A stretch of 64,000 nucleotides of DNA from Prostheceraeus crozeri (taxonomy: Eukaryota > Platyhelminthes > Polycladida > Euryleptidae), in contig CAJQUW010007086.1 of the NCBI GenBank assembly GCA_907163375.1, positions 1-64,000 of the forward strand, in the 5' to 3' direction. The position numbers were made by a program, and so were the translations under genes. Within the stretch, counting starts at the first letter, position 1; every line of letters begins with the position of its first letter. The notes below the pieces were generated by a model. The model made no database searches. It worked only from the letters and a program-made list of their open reading frames with translations, and was not told the DNA's origin. Of this stretch, positions 53,345-64,000 are shown piece after piece.

Positions 53345-54409
53345 ATGTCAGGTCATCTAAAAGATGATCAGAGAAAATGGATTTTGAAATCCTTTTGGAA
53401 AAACAAGAATGCTGAAAAGGTGCGAATGGAATGGAGAGATGCCTTTCACAGCAATCCTCCATCAAGATTTGCTATTTATCGCATTCGAGATAAATTTGAA
53501 AAGACCGGTTCGGTAGAGAATGCACCGAAGTCAGGACGCCCTCGATCAGTTTCAATAACATCAAACGAGGAGCTAGTGGCCCAAACATTTGTTCAAAGTC
53601 CGAAGAAGTCAACAAGAAGAGCCTCATTGGAGTTGGACATTTCTCTAAGCTCTACTTGGAGACTGATGAGGAAAGTTGAGTTGAAACCATACCGACCCAG
53701 ACTGTTGCAGCACCTTCTACCGGATGATGCTGAACTACGCTTGCAGTTTGCTGTGCTCATGTTGTCGGAAATTCGGGAGAACCCAGATTTGCTTGACAAG
53801 ATAGTTTGGTCTGACGAAGCCAGTTTCAAACTATCAGGTCACGTAAATAGACATAACTGTGTCTACTGGTTCCCTGAAAATCCGCACATGGTATCAACAA
53901 ATGAGCTGAACCAGCCTGGCTTAACCGTCTGGGCCGGTATGTCAAGCAACGGTGTGATTGGGCCAGTATTTTTTGAAAGAACTGTGACGGCTGAGGTGTA
54001 CCTTCAAATGCTCCAATCCTTTGCGATTCCTGAGATGCAGTCATTGAACAACTTCAATGAGCTGTACTTTCAGCAGGATGGTGCACCAGCGCATTTTGCA
54101 GTGAGTGTCAGAAGCTATCTGAATGACACTTTTCCAGGAAAGTGGATCGGGAGATGTGGTAGCATCCTTTGGCCTCCTCGCTCTCCCGATCTAACTCCGA
54201 TGGACTTTTTCTTTTGGGGCGTTGTAAAGGAGAAAGTGTACGGACGAAAACCTCACACACTTTCTCAACTCCGCTCCTACATCACAGATGCCTGTCAAGA
54301 GATCAGTGATGACAGGAACTTATGCAGAACTGTGTGCCACAGTGTGGCCGAAAGACTACAAGAATGTGCCGATGTCCATGGTGGACATTTTGAGCATTTG
54401 CGTTCGTGA
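53345..54409 (+). CDS. Tc1/mariner-superfamily transposase, DD41D type (354 aa)
   Basis: Full-length open frame. Two N-terminal helix-turn-helix parts (about 5-55 and 70-120) with a GRPRS linker at 64-68, then the catalytic domain: D157 in WSDEASF, D245 in QQDGAPAH, D287 in SPDLTPMDFF. Forty-one residues separate the second and third Asp, the DD41D class rather than mariner DD34D or Tc1 DD34E. WPPRSPDL precedes the third Asp as usual. It cuts and pastes the element at TA sites in the nucleus. No break seen, so it may be active. Confidence 0.93.
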   Translation: MSGHLKDDQRKWILKSFWKNKNAEKVRMEWRDAFHSNPPSRFAIYRIRDKFEKTGSVENAPKSGRPRSVSITSNEELVAQTFVQSPKKSTRRASLELDISLSSTWRLMRKVELKPYRPRLLQHLLPDDAELRLQFAVLMLSEIRENPDLLDKIVWSDEASFKLSGHVNRHNCVYWFPENPHMVSTNELNQPGLTVWAGMSSNGVIGPVFFERTVTAEVYLQMLQSFAIPEMQSLNNFNELYFQQDGAPAHFAVSVRSYLNDTFPGKWIGRCGSILWPPRSPDLTPMDFFFWGVVKEKVYGRKPHTLSQLRSYITDACQEISDDRNLCRTVCHSVAERLQECADVHGGHFEHLRS

Positions 54410-54544
54410 ATTTTTGCAACTTTAAGTTGATTAATTTTTTGATATGTTGAATAGGCCTTGGTTATTCATTTGTTCATTTTTTTGTTAGGAAACCAAGCAA
54501 ACAAAATGGTAGTTGTTTTAATGTTAATACCTTTATTAATTTCA

Positions 54545-54605
54545 GCCTCCTCTAGGCCATCGTCAGAAGCTTCTGACGATGGTCTAAGAGGAGGCTGGAA
54601 TTAAC
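54545..54605. repeat. Near-perfect palindrome in the transposon 3' region
   Basis: The arms agcctcctctaggccatcgt and (inverted) acgatggtctaagaggaggct meet at cagaagcttctg, giving a hairpin with about 28 bp per arm and almost no loop. Confidence 0.9.
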
Positions 54606-55100
54606 AAAGGTGAAGGACATTTGGATGTCAGCTGTTCTTCCTTCTTCGCCTCCCTGTCTTGTGTTGACGACAGCGTCTTCGTGCACCAGGCTGAGGGGCG
54701 CGGAGGACATTCGAATGTCAGCTGTTCTTCCTTCTCCGCAGTAACACTGAAACAACTACTATCTTGTTTACATGGTTTCCTAATAATTTTTTTTTGATAG
54801 ATGTTGGATAGTTATTCGACTTCTCATGATCGGTATAGATTCAAATTGGGTTGTAGTGAAATATGTAGGCATGAAAACACTGGAGATCATGAGATATTTT
54901 AATATGATTTACGCGATGTCAAAGAGTATTGAATTTTTGCCCCTTACGAATACAAGGCATATTAGCTATCTGTGGCATCGTGAAAAAGATTATTATGACA
55001 TAGCTTATTAATCTATAGCATTAAGACATAGCTTTTCAAGGCCAATTTCTACTGTTAGCCTACTTTTGAAACACCTTGTATATATATATATATATATATA

Positions 55101-56817
55101 CAGGGTTGGCGGAAATTAGATGCTTAATAGAAAATGCCTCTATTTTTGGTGCTATTAGTCAGTTTTATCTACCTTTCCTGGAGAATGTGTACTACGTTAG
55201 GGAGTTATTATCGCCAAAGTTTCATTCGAAAATATGCTGCACTTTTTTATTATGGCCTTGTGAAAAAAAGTTATTATTTATAAAATTATTTATAAAGATT
55301 TTTATTTTATATTATTTAGAGAATTATTTATAAAATCGATATTCGTCATTAAAGAAAAAATAGATTCCATGTGAATACTTTATTCAAAGAAAGTGCACAT
55401 ACACACGAATTTGGTAACTCAAAACTCGATGTGCGATCCGCCTCTTTGGACGAGAGTCTGAAGACGTCGAGGGATAGCATCCACTGACTTAGACAAAAAC
55501 TCCGGCGTCACCGAAGTAATGACCTGACGAATCCGGGCCTCCAGGTCGTCCAGTGTCCGCGGTTTTGTTCGATAGACCTCTTCTTTGGACCAAACCCCAA
55601 AGGAAGAAGTCACACGGCGTCAGATCAGGACTCCTAGCCGGCCACTCAAGTGGCCCTCGACGGCCTAGCCAGCGCCCAGGAAAGTGCTCACTGAGCCACT
55701 CACGGACAGTCAGGGCAAAGTGTGGAGGAGCACCATCTTGCATGAAGATAACATCACGAATGTTGTTCCAAGTGCTGATAATCGGTCAGACGTCGTTCTG
55801 CAACATCGCGAGGTACCGCTCGGCATTCATGGTGTTGCGCAGAAGTACCGGACCCACAATCCGATCCGCAGTCATGCCGCACCACACCGTCACACTTGGT
55901 CGTGCCTGCAGCTTCTCAGTGGCAACTCGAGGATCCTCTCCCGCCCAATAATGACAATTGTGGCGGTTGACGAAGCCACCGACGTGGAACACGGCCTCGT
56001 CGCTCCAAATGATGTTGCGGAAAAGTCCGGGCCATTCCGCGTGCCAGGAGAGCATGGATTCCCCAAACTCCAGCCGAATGTCACAGTCTTCAGCAGAAAG
56101 CGATTGGCAGTAGTGTGGCTTCCACGCTCGCCATTCAAGCTCCTTCTTCAGCACAGTTCGCACTGTGTAGCGGGACAGTCTACTTTCTCGAGCTCCCTGG
56201 CGGGTTGACTTTCCTGGGCTCCTTAAAAACATCTCCTCGACCATCTGCACAGATTACGGCAAGTTGGATGTTGAGCAACGTCCGCTTCTGTGTGCATCTG
56301 CTACTGAGCCGGTCGTCATGAGCTTGGAATGACAGTTCTTGATTGTTCTGGCATCCACTTGAGCATGCGATCCATACACCGATCGCCACCATCTTTGTAC
56401 GGCTATGACAGATTGCCACACTTCTACCTAGCCGCTAATTGTGCACGCTCCGTCAACGTGTAGCGCTCAGCCATAACAAACGCACTGGTATGACAAAATC
56501 AATCCAATAGACTTTTGTTCTTAATAATTCGATTTGCAATCACTGACTGGGTTCAAGTTGCAACCGTCGAAAGGGTTGTAAATGAATCGTCATCACTAGT
56601 CATAAATGCACAGAACAGAAAATGGTGTGGATGATTAATCGATTAACTTAATCTTAAAGTCATCTAGAAGAGAAAGTACAGCATATTTTCGAATGAAAGT
56701 TTGGCGATAATAACTCCCTAACGTAGTACACATTCTCCAGGAAAGGTAGATAAAACTGACTAATAGCACCAAAAATAGAGGCATTTTCTATTAAGTATCT
56801 AATTTCCGCCAACCCTG
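55101..56817 (-). mobile_element. DD41D-type transposon with ~150-bp inverted repeats
   Basis: Ends CAGGGTTGGCGG at 55101 and its complement at 56817; the arms match over about 150 bp (55101-55255 against 56665-56817), both flanked by TA. The left TA array (55079-55100) separates it from the preceding DD41D element by only 22 bases. The transposase is broken. Confidence 0.92.
55419..56250 (-). pseudogene. DD41D transposase pseudogene
   Basis: The frame 56250-55786 holds the second helix-turn-helix and the first catalytic Asp (IIWSDEAVFHVGG). The frame 55743-55489 holds MQDGAPPHFAL and WPARSPDLTPCDFFLWG, and the frame 55613-55419 the C-terminus. Forty-one residues again separate the last two Asp. 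At least two frameshifts; the N-terminus beyond 56250 is also scattered. Confidence 0.88.
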
Positions 56818-56837
56818 TATATATATATATATATATA

Positions 56838-58045
56838 AATAAATAAGTGAAAATAAAATCCTTCAGAAATTGCAAAGAAAAACAAATGAAATAGCTCAAA
56901 CCGGTTTCACTTGTTAGTCAGGCTTGTCACGGGCAAATGAATTTATTCATAGTATATACTATACAACATAAATTTCAAAATCAGTGCATCGAATCTCGTA
57001 GAATATAGGAATAGAAATCAGTAATAAAAATAGATAATAACATAGCTCACTTGTCAATCATCTTATTCAATGATGGTTTTAAGATTTTAATGCATCGCTT
57101 TTCTTTTTCCTCTCGTACAAACCTACTACTATTACTTAGTACTTTGACAAGTGGCATAGCGTAAAAGGGAGGCTTATGATCTTTCGCACATATCGATATA
57201 TAATCGCTGACAAGAAGATTTTGGTAGCTCTTGCACCGAACTTGTTGGCGATGTACTCTGATCCTAGAGCGAAAATGGTCACCAGTCTGTCCAACATAAA
57301 GTTGTTCACATCCACGGCACTTTATCACGTATATAAGGTCTTTAGACGAGCAAGTCATGTTGGCTCTAATTGTGAACTCTTTGTCTGTGTGATATTTAAA
57401 TATTTTACCTTCAATCAAACATTGGCAGCATTCACATCTTTTGTTACCACATTTTTTTACACCTACTAAAGTTTGTCATCTGTTCTCACGTAAAATCTGT
57501 AAGAGTGATGGAGGTTGGCGATAAACCCGGCGTACTTTATATTCATTGAACGGGGATGTGACATGCAGTGATGAAAAAATGGGATTGATGACATTATGAT
57601 ACACATTGGGGTTATTCGGATTAAAAGTTTCAATAAAAGGAAGTTGAGATTTACATTTAGGTTTTCTTCTTACAATATCCTTAACTTCCTGCGATTTCAA
57701 TATAGCATCATTAATTACGGCCATTGGATATCCTAAATTCAACAACTGTGACTCTAACTCCTTGAAGCGTATTCTCTTGACATCTGGTAGTGAAACTACA
57801 CGATTTATTCTTTTGACGAGTGTGTGAGGTATATTTCTGAGAGTGTGATTGGGATGAGCAGAGTTGAAGTTGTGCATACGAGATTCGATGCACTGATTTT
57901 GAAATTTATGTTGTGTAGTATATACTGTACTATGAATAAATTCATTTGCCCGTGACAAGCCTGACTGACAGGTGAAACCGGTTTGGGCTATATCATTTGT
58001 TTTTCTTTGCAATTTCTGAAGGATTTTATTTTCACTTATTTTCGT
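56838..58045 (-). mobile_element. Truncated Penelope-like element with inverted arms
   Basis: Inverted copies of about 130 bp bound it (56838-56970 against 57905-58045, sharing ctcaaaccggtttcac and gtcacgggcaaatgaattta). Inside on the minus strand is the end of a Penelope protein with a GIY-YIG endonuclease. TA microsatellites abut both ends. Inverted terminal copies are common in Penelope elements. Confidence 0.78.
57047..58012 (-). pseudogene. Penelope-like reverse transcriptase C-terminus and GIY-YIG endonuclease
   Basis: The frame 58012-57476 is the RT-endonuclease linker region (RESRMHNFNSAHPNHTLR-like basic segment, KSQLPFIETFNPNN). The frame 57418-57047 has LIYVIKCRGCEQLYVGQTGDH with the downstream Arg/His residues (FRSRIRVHRQQV), the GIY-YIG nuclease. 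The RT catalytic part is absent and the frame is interrupted near 57470. Confidence 0.75.
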
Positions 58046-58062
58046 CCATTTTGAAATTACTT

Positions 58063-58067
<5 letters not shown>

Positions 58068-58137
<70 letters not shown>
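58068..58137. repeat. (TA)n microsatellite
   Basis: About 35 uninterrupted TA units between two Penelope-like fragments. Confidence 0.97.
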
Positions 58138-58140
<3 letters not shown>

Positions 58141-58330
58141 AAATAAAAACTAGAAGGGTACCTCAAATTGAGTTTAATTATGCTGCCGATTGATTTCACG
58201 AGTTGTCTCGCTTTTCAAGGCACTGCATAGAAAGAAATAAGTATGTTACATAGAATCATTTACAAATTATAAAGATAGATATATGAAAATCATTAAGATA
58301 TCTAAAATGAAAGTACTCAACAATTACTAT

Positions 58331-58750
58331 TCAAAGAAGGCCGAAATAAATTGATGAACATACTTCTTTATGTTCTCGCTCAATCTTGGTTGCTGTAGGC
58401 GGTAGTTGATAGAAGGGGGCCGACTTGAATTTTCCTCCACAGTCACTTATGTGTTTACTGACTTTTAACACGGCATTATGTTGATTGGCGACATGTTGGC
58501 GGTGCAATGTCATTCTGTGATTAAATGTGTCACCCGTTTGACCGATGTAATACTGTCCGCATGAACATTCCAATTTATAGATAATATTTGATGATTTACA
58601 ATTGAAGCTATTTCTTATGTCAAAAGTTTTTCCAGCATTTGTAAAATGAATCGTTCTTCCTGTTATCATGGTTTCACATGTTTTGCATAGTTTATTATCA
58701 CATTTAGTTATTCCATTAATGGTTTTTCGGAGTCTTGGGAGAAGATGCAT
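58331..58750 (-). pseudogene. Second Penelope-like GIY-YIG endonuclease fragment
   Basis: 139 codons: a Cys-containing linker (CDNKLCKTCETM) and IIYKLECSCGQYYIGQTGDT then NHRMTLHRQHV, the GIY-YIG nuclease of a different Penelope family from the one at 57047. No reverse transcriptase follows. A 5'-truncated copy. Confidence 0.75.
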
Positions 58751-60765
58751 GCGATTCTAGACTATTCATATAAATGTTTTATCTGCAAATTTTGCCATTT
58801 GCAACATATGCGAGTGAATCGTATTTACTGTTCATGCGTTCACCGCACACTGATGACCTTTAACAAAGATAATAGTTCATAAATTAGTCCATCGTGAACT
58901 TATCACAATCTGTTAAATTAACTGAATGGACGATTCGAATCTGCAAACATGACAACTAGTGATCTATGATACAGCAATAAATAATTATTGCATCCTGACG
59001 CAATGCGCAATTATGGTAAGATAGGTGCTACAAATATCAGAAATGCGATCGCCATCACTATTGAAAATGACAGTGCTCCATATCATGATCAAATGATAGG
59101 AACATCTCTATTAGCATCCTAGTTAAGCTCGCAAGGTGAGGTCTTTCAATGTTTATCAAATTTATTAAAACGTAACCAGTTGTGAGAGTGCTAACAATCT
59201 TTTTTATGATTGCTGTGATGATTCCTTTCTTCACCTGATTGTAGGTTTAGATTGAAAACAGAAATATTCCTATTGTTCGCTTGAAATGCAGTTATCATAT
59301 TTTTAGCCAACTTTCTCATCAATCGATATTGGTGTTCTTTTCCTCAAAGTCTCTCCTCACTGTAAAGAAATATCCTCAAAATGCCCCCAGCATAGTTAAT
59401 CCTGCGATGCTTTCAATAAATAACCCTTACCATTTCATGAAGGCATTTATTGCTTGTTCTCGACCATTGGCTGCATGAGCACTGCGCCCAAGTATGGAGT
59501 CCTCAACACATTAAAGTTATAAAAACGATCGAAAAAATTAAAAAATAATACACCAAAAATGCGTGACGTCGAGTCAACATATCTTGCAGTGATTATAAAT
59601 CTCGCCTGACGATATTTAAAAACAATGTAAAAAGACGGCATAAAGCCATATTTGAAAAATTGGTTTTAAAAAGCAGTTCTAAATAAGACATCGCGTCAAT
59701 GTTAAATTGTTATTCTGCCTAAACATGGTTTTGAAATACGCCTTTGTTCTTTGAATAGTCCCAACGAGACCGGTATTACTTTCGGGACTGCATAATTAGC
59801 ACATCATCATTCATCATGCATACAATCCGACATGGATAAGATGACAATTGAATAATTATCTCGTAATTCAGATATCATCAAGGCTCTATTAAGTTTTGAA
59901 CATGATAAAACTTCTCACACCCTAAATTGGTGAAACCCTAATTCATAAGAATAATCTGTTAAATATTTTTTATTCATTGGAAATATACGCTTCTAATACT
60001 CTGAAAAACCCTGCTGCTTGGTATCTACAGTGATCTTTATTATCATTACAGCAATTCAAGATGCTAGAGGATTACGTGTATTAAGATGCGAATCGCACAG
60101 CCACCACTTTTGGTGTTGTTCTGCCATGTCAACTTAGATAGTAGAAGGGCACTAACTCGTGACTTAAGGACTCAATAACGTTTGAAGATCATGCAGGACA
60201 CATCTCCGATAACAGATACATGCCTGTGGTAAGTAAAACAGCTTGAACATGATATAGCCAAATATACTATTTCCAAGAGGGATGCTCATAGTTCAAGGCA
60301 AGTATGTTTTCGAAAAAAACACCACTTATGATAAAACTGCTGGGTTGTCGCGAGATTTCGACCGCTGTCTGATGTCTTTATCATGCGAAGTGAATTTCGC
60401 GTGTACAAACAAAATATGCATTCAAGACTGAAAACATCTCATCACATGATACAAAACCACAGATTTGCACCTCAACAGTTAAGGGTACCGGTACGTTAAC
60501 AACAAATGTCACGATGTTATTACTTGTGAATGTAAATGCAGTAGTGTCAAAAAATCGTTTACATGCTGCTACTTATGAATACAAATAAGTAAGATGAATA
60601 AATTACAATAAAAAGGATGAGTCAATGAATAAGAAAGTTATTGCTGTGCAAAGAAATATGTGGATTCCAAATTTCGATGAATAGATAGTTACCATCTCGG
60701 TTGTAAATCTTGTCACGATTTGAGTGGATGTAGATTGTTTCTTTGATTCCTCTGCGATGCATGTT
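58751..60765. other. No gene recognised
   Basis: AT-rich, no convincing frame or repeat. Confidence 0.55.
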
Positions 60766-61423
60766 AGATTTAACAGAAATGATTTTTGCTGGAGAAGCCG
60801 GAGCATGGGAGTGTTCATGGACATGTTGTGAAACTGTTGATCGCTAATTGATTTATTTTATGTCTCTTTGTTGTTCATTGCTTCTGGTGCTCAAGTTTCC
60901 GGAACTTTCTCCCATGTAATGATACGGGAACTCAGAGCAGACGGTTTTGCATAGCTCCACTCCTGCCATCATCCTTTGCTTTTACTTTTGCAAGAAGATT
61001 TCTTAAACCGCAACCAGGCTCATAAACAGTTCTGAAACCATACCTACTGCCGACATACACGACTCAACATCTCAATTACACCTTTGAACAAGCTTGCAAG
61101 ATATTGGATTCATCTGACGCAGATTGGTTTCGAGACACTACAAAGCAAATTTTGCTTAATCCTTAATCCTTTGTTCACAATAATCCTAATAATACCGAGG
61201 GTGTTCAAAACGGCTGACCTGATTTACTTTCAAAATAAAACGAATTTATCCAAACGGATTACCTATTTCATTTACAGAGACAGTTAAGAAATAGTGACAT
61301 CTTCATTTAACAAAATATATAAATTATAGGCTACTTAAAGTCAATTTACACATGTATACGTATGTACTGTATGTGCATGATTGCAGAATTATACCTTCTA
61401 GACATTCGTGGTAGTCAATAACT

Positions 61424-61711
61424 TCAACTGTATGCTTGCAGAAATACCTGCACAGCCTCCTGCATTCGATGGCATATACATCGTACTTTCTTCAGCGCCT
61501 TGGTCGACCTGTCTACAGTTTTCTCAAACAAGATTGCTTGGTTGCTGTTACCGGTGGTTCCAAGAACGTCATCAATTCCAAGGAAGCGTGTGCTATAAAG
61601 TGTTGTTCCCCATGAAGACCAACCGCATTTTCCAAGCGACAGGCTACGCCATGTACAAAATCTCTCCATAAATGCTTTTGTCAAGTCAATAAACATATGC
61701 ATCTTTCTCAA
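61424..61711 (-). pseudogene. LINE reverse transcriptase fragment
   Basis: The minus frame starts MHMFIDLTKAF, the RT motif containing the first catalytic Asp of non-LTR retrotransposons, and runs about 95 codons without further catalytic motifs. Broken relic nested inside the Penelope element. Confidence 0.5.
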
Positions 61712-61741
61712 ACTCTTCCTCGTTCATCACTCCACCCGCAG

Positions 61742-61804
61742 TCACGAGCTGCTAAATAACCATCACGAGCTGCTAAATAACCATCACGAGCTGCTAAATA
61801 ACCA
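61742..61804. repeat. 21-bp tandem repeat, three units
   Basis: Unit tcacgagctgctaaataacca repeated three times. Confidence 0.95.
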
Positions 61805-62261
61805 TACACGTCTTCACAAAGGTTATAAAAGAGTATGTTCGTCTTGCTAAAACATTCATATTCTATGATTACAAATGGAAAGTTTATGGAGTGTATATCA
61901 CTGAAATATGATGCTGTGGTCATGCTGGATTAAGTGCGGGCGCATCATTTGCCAATAAAAAGTTGTTTTTGATCCCCGTCGCCTACTTGCCATCAAAAAG
62001 CACATTTCTTGATCGGTGAACTGACTGCGTGAAAAGCTTAAATCACTCATTCCCCTACTCAAATTATATGCAAATTTGTGATGAAAATTATTTAAAATTG
62101 CACTTAATGCACCAACTGACAAAGTCAGGAAGTGTCAAGCCTTTGGCCAGCTTATTCGAACTGTGGCAGCAACTAAATCACAAGTTCGACCGTTTTGATC
62201 ACCTTTGGCACTTTAAGGGTTAATGCCAAACAATAAAAATTCAACATCAATAACGATGATC

Positions 62262-63380
62262 AAGAGGCTCTTCACAGATTATTCCGTGATACAGTCTCTG
62301 TACCAGCTGATAAAGGAAATACCACTGATTTAGTAATGGAAAGAATGGATTACGAGAATTTAAGTTCGTTCAAAAGTGTCCAGAAAATTGAGAAATTATC
62401 TCATGGGTTTGCAAAGGAAAGTGGAAATTTCTCGAAAACTTCGATTAGATTTGACAATATCGGATTCAAAAGCTCCTGAAATGTACGCACTTCCAAAGGT
62501 ACATAAAGAAGGACTTCCATCACGGGTCATTGTCTCATTTACCCACATCAACTCTACCTTAAACAATGTCAACGCCTATCTCGCCAGGGCTCTTAGACCC
62601 CTAGCTGATAATTCTCAAAGGAAATATACTTTAAATTACGTAGAATGGAAAATGACTCGCGTCATTTGTGTTCCATTCTACACTCCATCTCACTTCATGA
62701 TTCAGAATACACGGTCAGCAATGACGTAATGAATTTTGCCGGCTAGAGAAGCCGTTTCAGTTATGGGTTTGAGGAGCGATTTCGTCAAGAACAGTTTGTT
62801 TCATCAAGAACAGTCCTGTCATTAAAGTCTGTCAATGAACTTCTGATTTTGTGTGTAGACAACAAGTTTTTCTGATATCTAAATCAATTGTACTAGATTT
62901 CTGCTTGTCCTATGGGATCACCTCTTTCTCCAATGATATGTGAGCGTTTCATTCAAGGAATTGAATAACTGGCATTGCAAAGTTTTGGACAAGATATAGA
63001 GCCATTCTGCAGTTATGTCGACGATAGTTACATGATTATTGATATAGAAAATGAAGCTTCATTGAATATCTGAATTCTGAACATTCGAGTATTAAGTTTA
63101 CTCGTGAATGCAACAATCGCATTGCAGTGTTGGATGTTCACATCCACAGGATTGATTCACAATTACCAACTTCTGTATACCGAAAGCCATGTACTGTAAT
63201 AGTTATCACATCTTACCCTATCAATCATATCATCCTAATCATGTGAAGTCTGGTGTTGTGAAATGTTTCGTGAATCGTGCAAAAGCTTTATGTGATGACA
63301 ATTTGTTGGATAAAGAATTGTCTTTCCTTCGGAGGATAATGACAGGAGTGGAGCTATATGCAAATCGGCTGCTCTGAATG
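62262..63380 (+). pseudogene. Penelope-like reverse transcriptase pseudogene
   Basis: Plus-strand pieces in several frames follow the Penelope order: VPADKGNTTDLVM near 62300, ALPKVHKEGLPSRVIVSF near 62485-62540, CPMGSPLSPMICERF near 62910-62950, SYVDDSYMI (catalytic YVDD) near 63010-63040, and a C-terminal thumb-like region to 63380. Frameshifts and stops separate them. Confidence 0.75.
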
Positions 63381-63576
63381 CCCGCATCTTTTCATGGGAG
63401 AAAGTTCCGGAAACTTGAGCACCAGAAGCAATGAACACCAAAGAGACATAAAATAAATCAATTAACAGTCAACAGTTTCCCAACATGTCCATGAACACTC
63501 CCATGCTCCGACTTCTCCAGCAAAAATCATTTCTGTTAAATCTACAGATCACCCAGCCGATTCGAATTTAAAAAAA

Positions 63577-63656
63577 GCGAAAAAAACGAATCCTTATCTT
63601 AGGAAAGCGAAAAAAACGAATCCTTATCTTAGGAAAGCGAAAAAAAGCGAATCCAT
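63577..63656. repeat. 30-bp tandem repeat, 2.7 units
   Basis: Unit gcgaaaaaaacgaatccttat plus cttaggaaa, starting at 63577, 63607 and 63637. Confidence 0.9.
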
Positions 63657-63659
63657 AAT

Positions 63660-64000
63660 TTTTACATCAAGCAACGTAGAATAGCGTTATAGCGACATAA
63701 CATGATAATAGTGCTGTAACGACATACATATTACGATTATAATGACCATTAAACCATACACTGCCACAAAACGAATACTCCCAACCTGTTTAGATTGCGA
63801 ATATTACTTCTTGTTAAACGATTCGCAAGTACACCAGACCATATTTACAGACAAACTAACTTTGTATACTATTAATGAGCAGACATATAACCAGCAATTC
63901 AATTTAGATTGCTTCAATTTTAAACAAATAGTGTAGATTCCAAGATTGTTTCATAGGATAGTTGAAACATAGTGCTGAAAAAATCAACAAAAATACTGTT
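63660..64000. other. No gene recognised
   Basis: AT-rich end of the window; one 64-codon frame (63742-63936) without motifs. Confidence 0.5.

Larger units (their letters stand above)
53007..55078 (+). mobile_element. DD41D mariner-type transposon, apparently intact
   Basis: Inverted ends CAAGGTGTTTCAAAAGTAGG at 53007 and their complement ending 55078, flanked by TA. 2072 bp with one open transposase. The right part (54540-54745) holds a long palindrome and a direct repeat pair. Confidence 0.92.
60766..63545 (+). mobile_element. Penelope-like element remnant with ~150-bp inverted arms
   Basis: 60766-60915 and 63394-63545 are reverse complements (shared gggagtgttcatggacatgt and aagtttccggaactttctcc, inverted at the right). 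Between them lie a LINE-type RT relic on the minus strand and a decayed Penelope RT on the plus strand, so other elements probably inserted into it. Confidence 0.7.

Noticed and set aside
57905-58000. Possible hammerhead ribozyme in the Penelope arm (CTGACTGA...GAAAC)
   Set aside because: The core needs CTGANGA; here one extra base interrupts it and the flanking stems do not close convincingly by eye.
61742-63656. CRISPR-like arrays (21-bp and 30-bp direct repeats)
   Set aside because: The repeats are head-to-tail with no unique spacers, few units, and lie in animal DNA; plain tandem repeats.

Overview
The window is animal nuclear DNA. The evidence is a LYRM1-like mitochondrial LYR-motif exon on the minus strand at 16341-16715, small spliceosomal introns, AATAAA signals, and a dense load of metazoan-type transposons (Polinton/Maverick, Ty3-like LTR, hAT, Tc1/mariner, Penelope, LINE, SINE). 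A marine invertebrate is plausible, but the sequence alone does not fix the species. Apart from the LYRM1-like exon I see no host gene.

The centrepiece is a complete Polinton/Maverick at 16917-39502 (22.6 kb). It has 604-620 bp terminal inverted repeats that begin AGTAGTAAGC and a perfect 6-bp target duplication (aacgca, 16911-16916 and 39503-39508). It lies about 200 bp upstream of the LYRM1-like exon, so probably in that gene's intron. It carries the full virus-like set: protein-primed DNA polymerase B, DDE integrase with a C-terminal chromodomain, A32/FtsK-type packaging ATPase, adenain-like protease, double jelly-roll major capsid protein, two paralogous candidate minor-capsid proteins, an adenovirus pX/mu-like basic core protein, and a small protein ending in a hydrophobic helix. 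The late-type genes form an operon-like minus-strand block (about 38.7 to 31.1 kb) with ATGA and TAATG stop/start overlaps.

The most unusual content is a transcription kit inside the element. The gene at 30514-31059 is a 181-residue TATA-binding-protein homologue with both pseudo-symmetric repeats. Just upstream are two tandem paralogues with a faint resemblance to the coactivator PC4. Several plus-strand genes, and the first gene of the minus block, have TATA boxes (some with CCAAT boxes). Three left-arm genes are each followed by a ~140-bp repeat that starts with a histone-mRNA-like 3' stem-loop plus a CAAGA element. Two genes start with an ATG that directly abuts a 67-nt intron.

The copy is not cleanly open. 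I see six one-base breaks, most at homopolymers, two in-frame TAA codons, and a protease whose catalytic His is replaced by Tyr. The two TIRs are nearly identical except for homopolymer lengths, so some breaks may be sequence errors rather than decay.

Left of it: a C-rich low-complexity stretch (about 108-830) and the end of a second Polinton (to 1137); a broken Ty3-like retrotransposon with LTRs differing by one base (3682-7943); a hAT remnant (10959-12276); a Tc1-like remnant (12585-13938) abutting a 1-kb foldback element. Right of it: a hAT fragment, two non-autonomous elements with clear target duplications (44324-45455, 45716-46131), a foldback, a tRNA-type SINE, a LINE 3' end, two adjacent DD41D mariner-type elements (one with an open 354-residue transposase), and Penelope-like elements with inverted arms.
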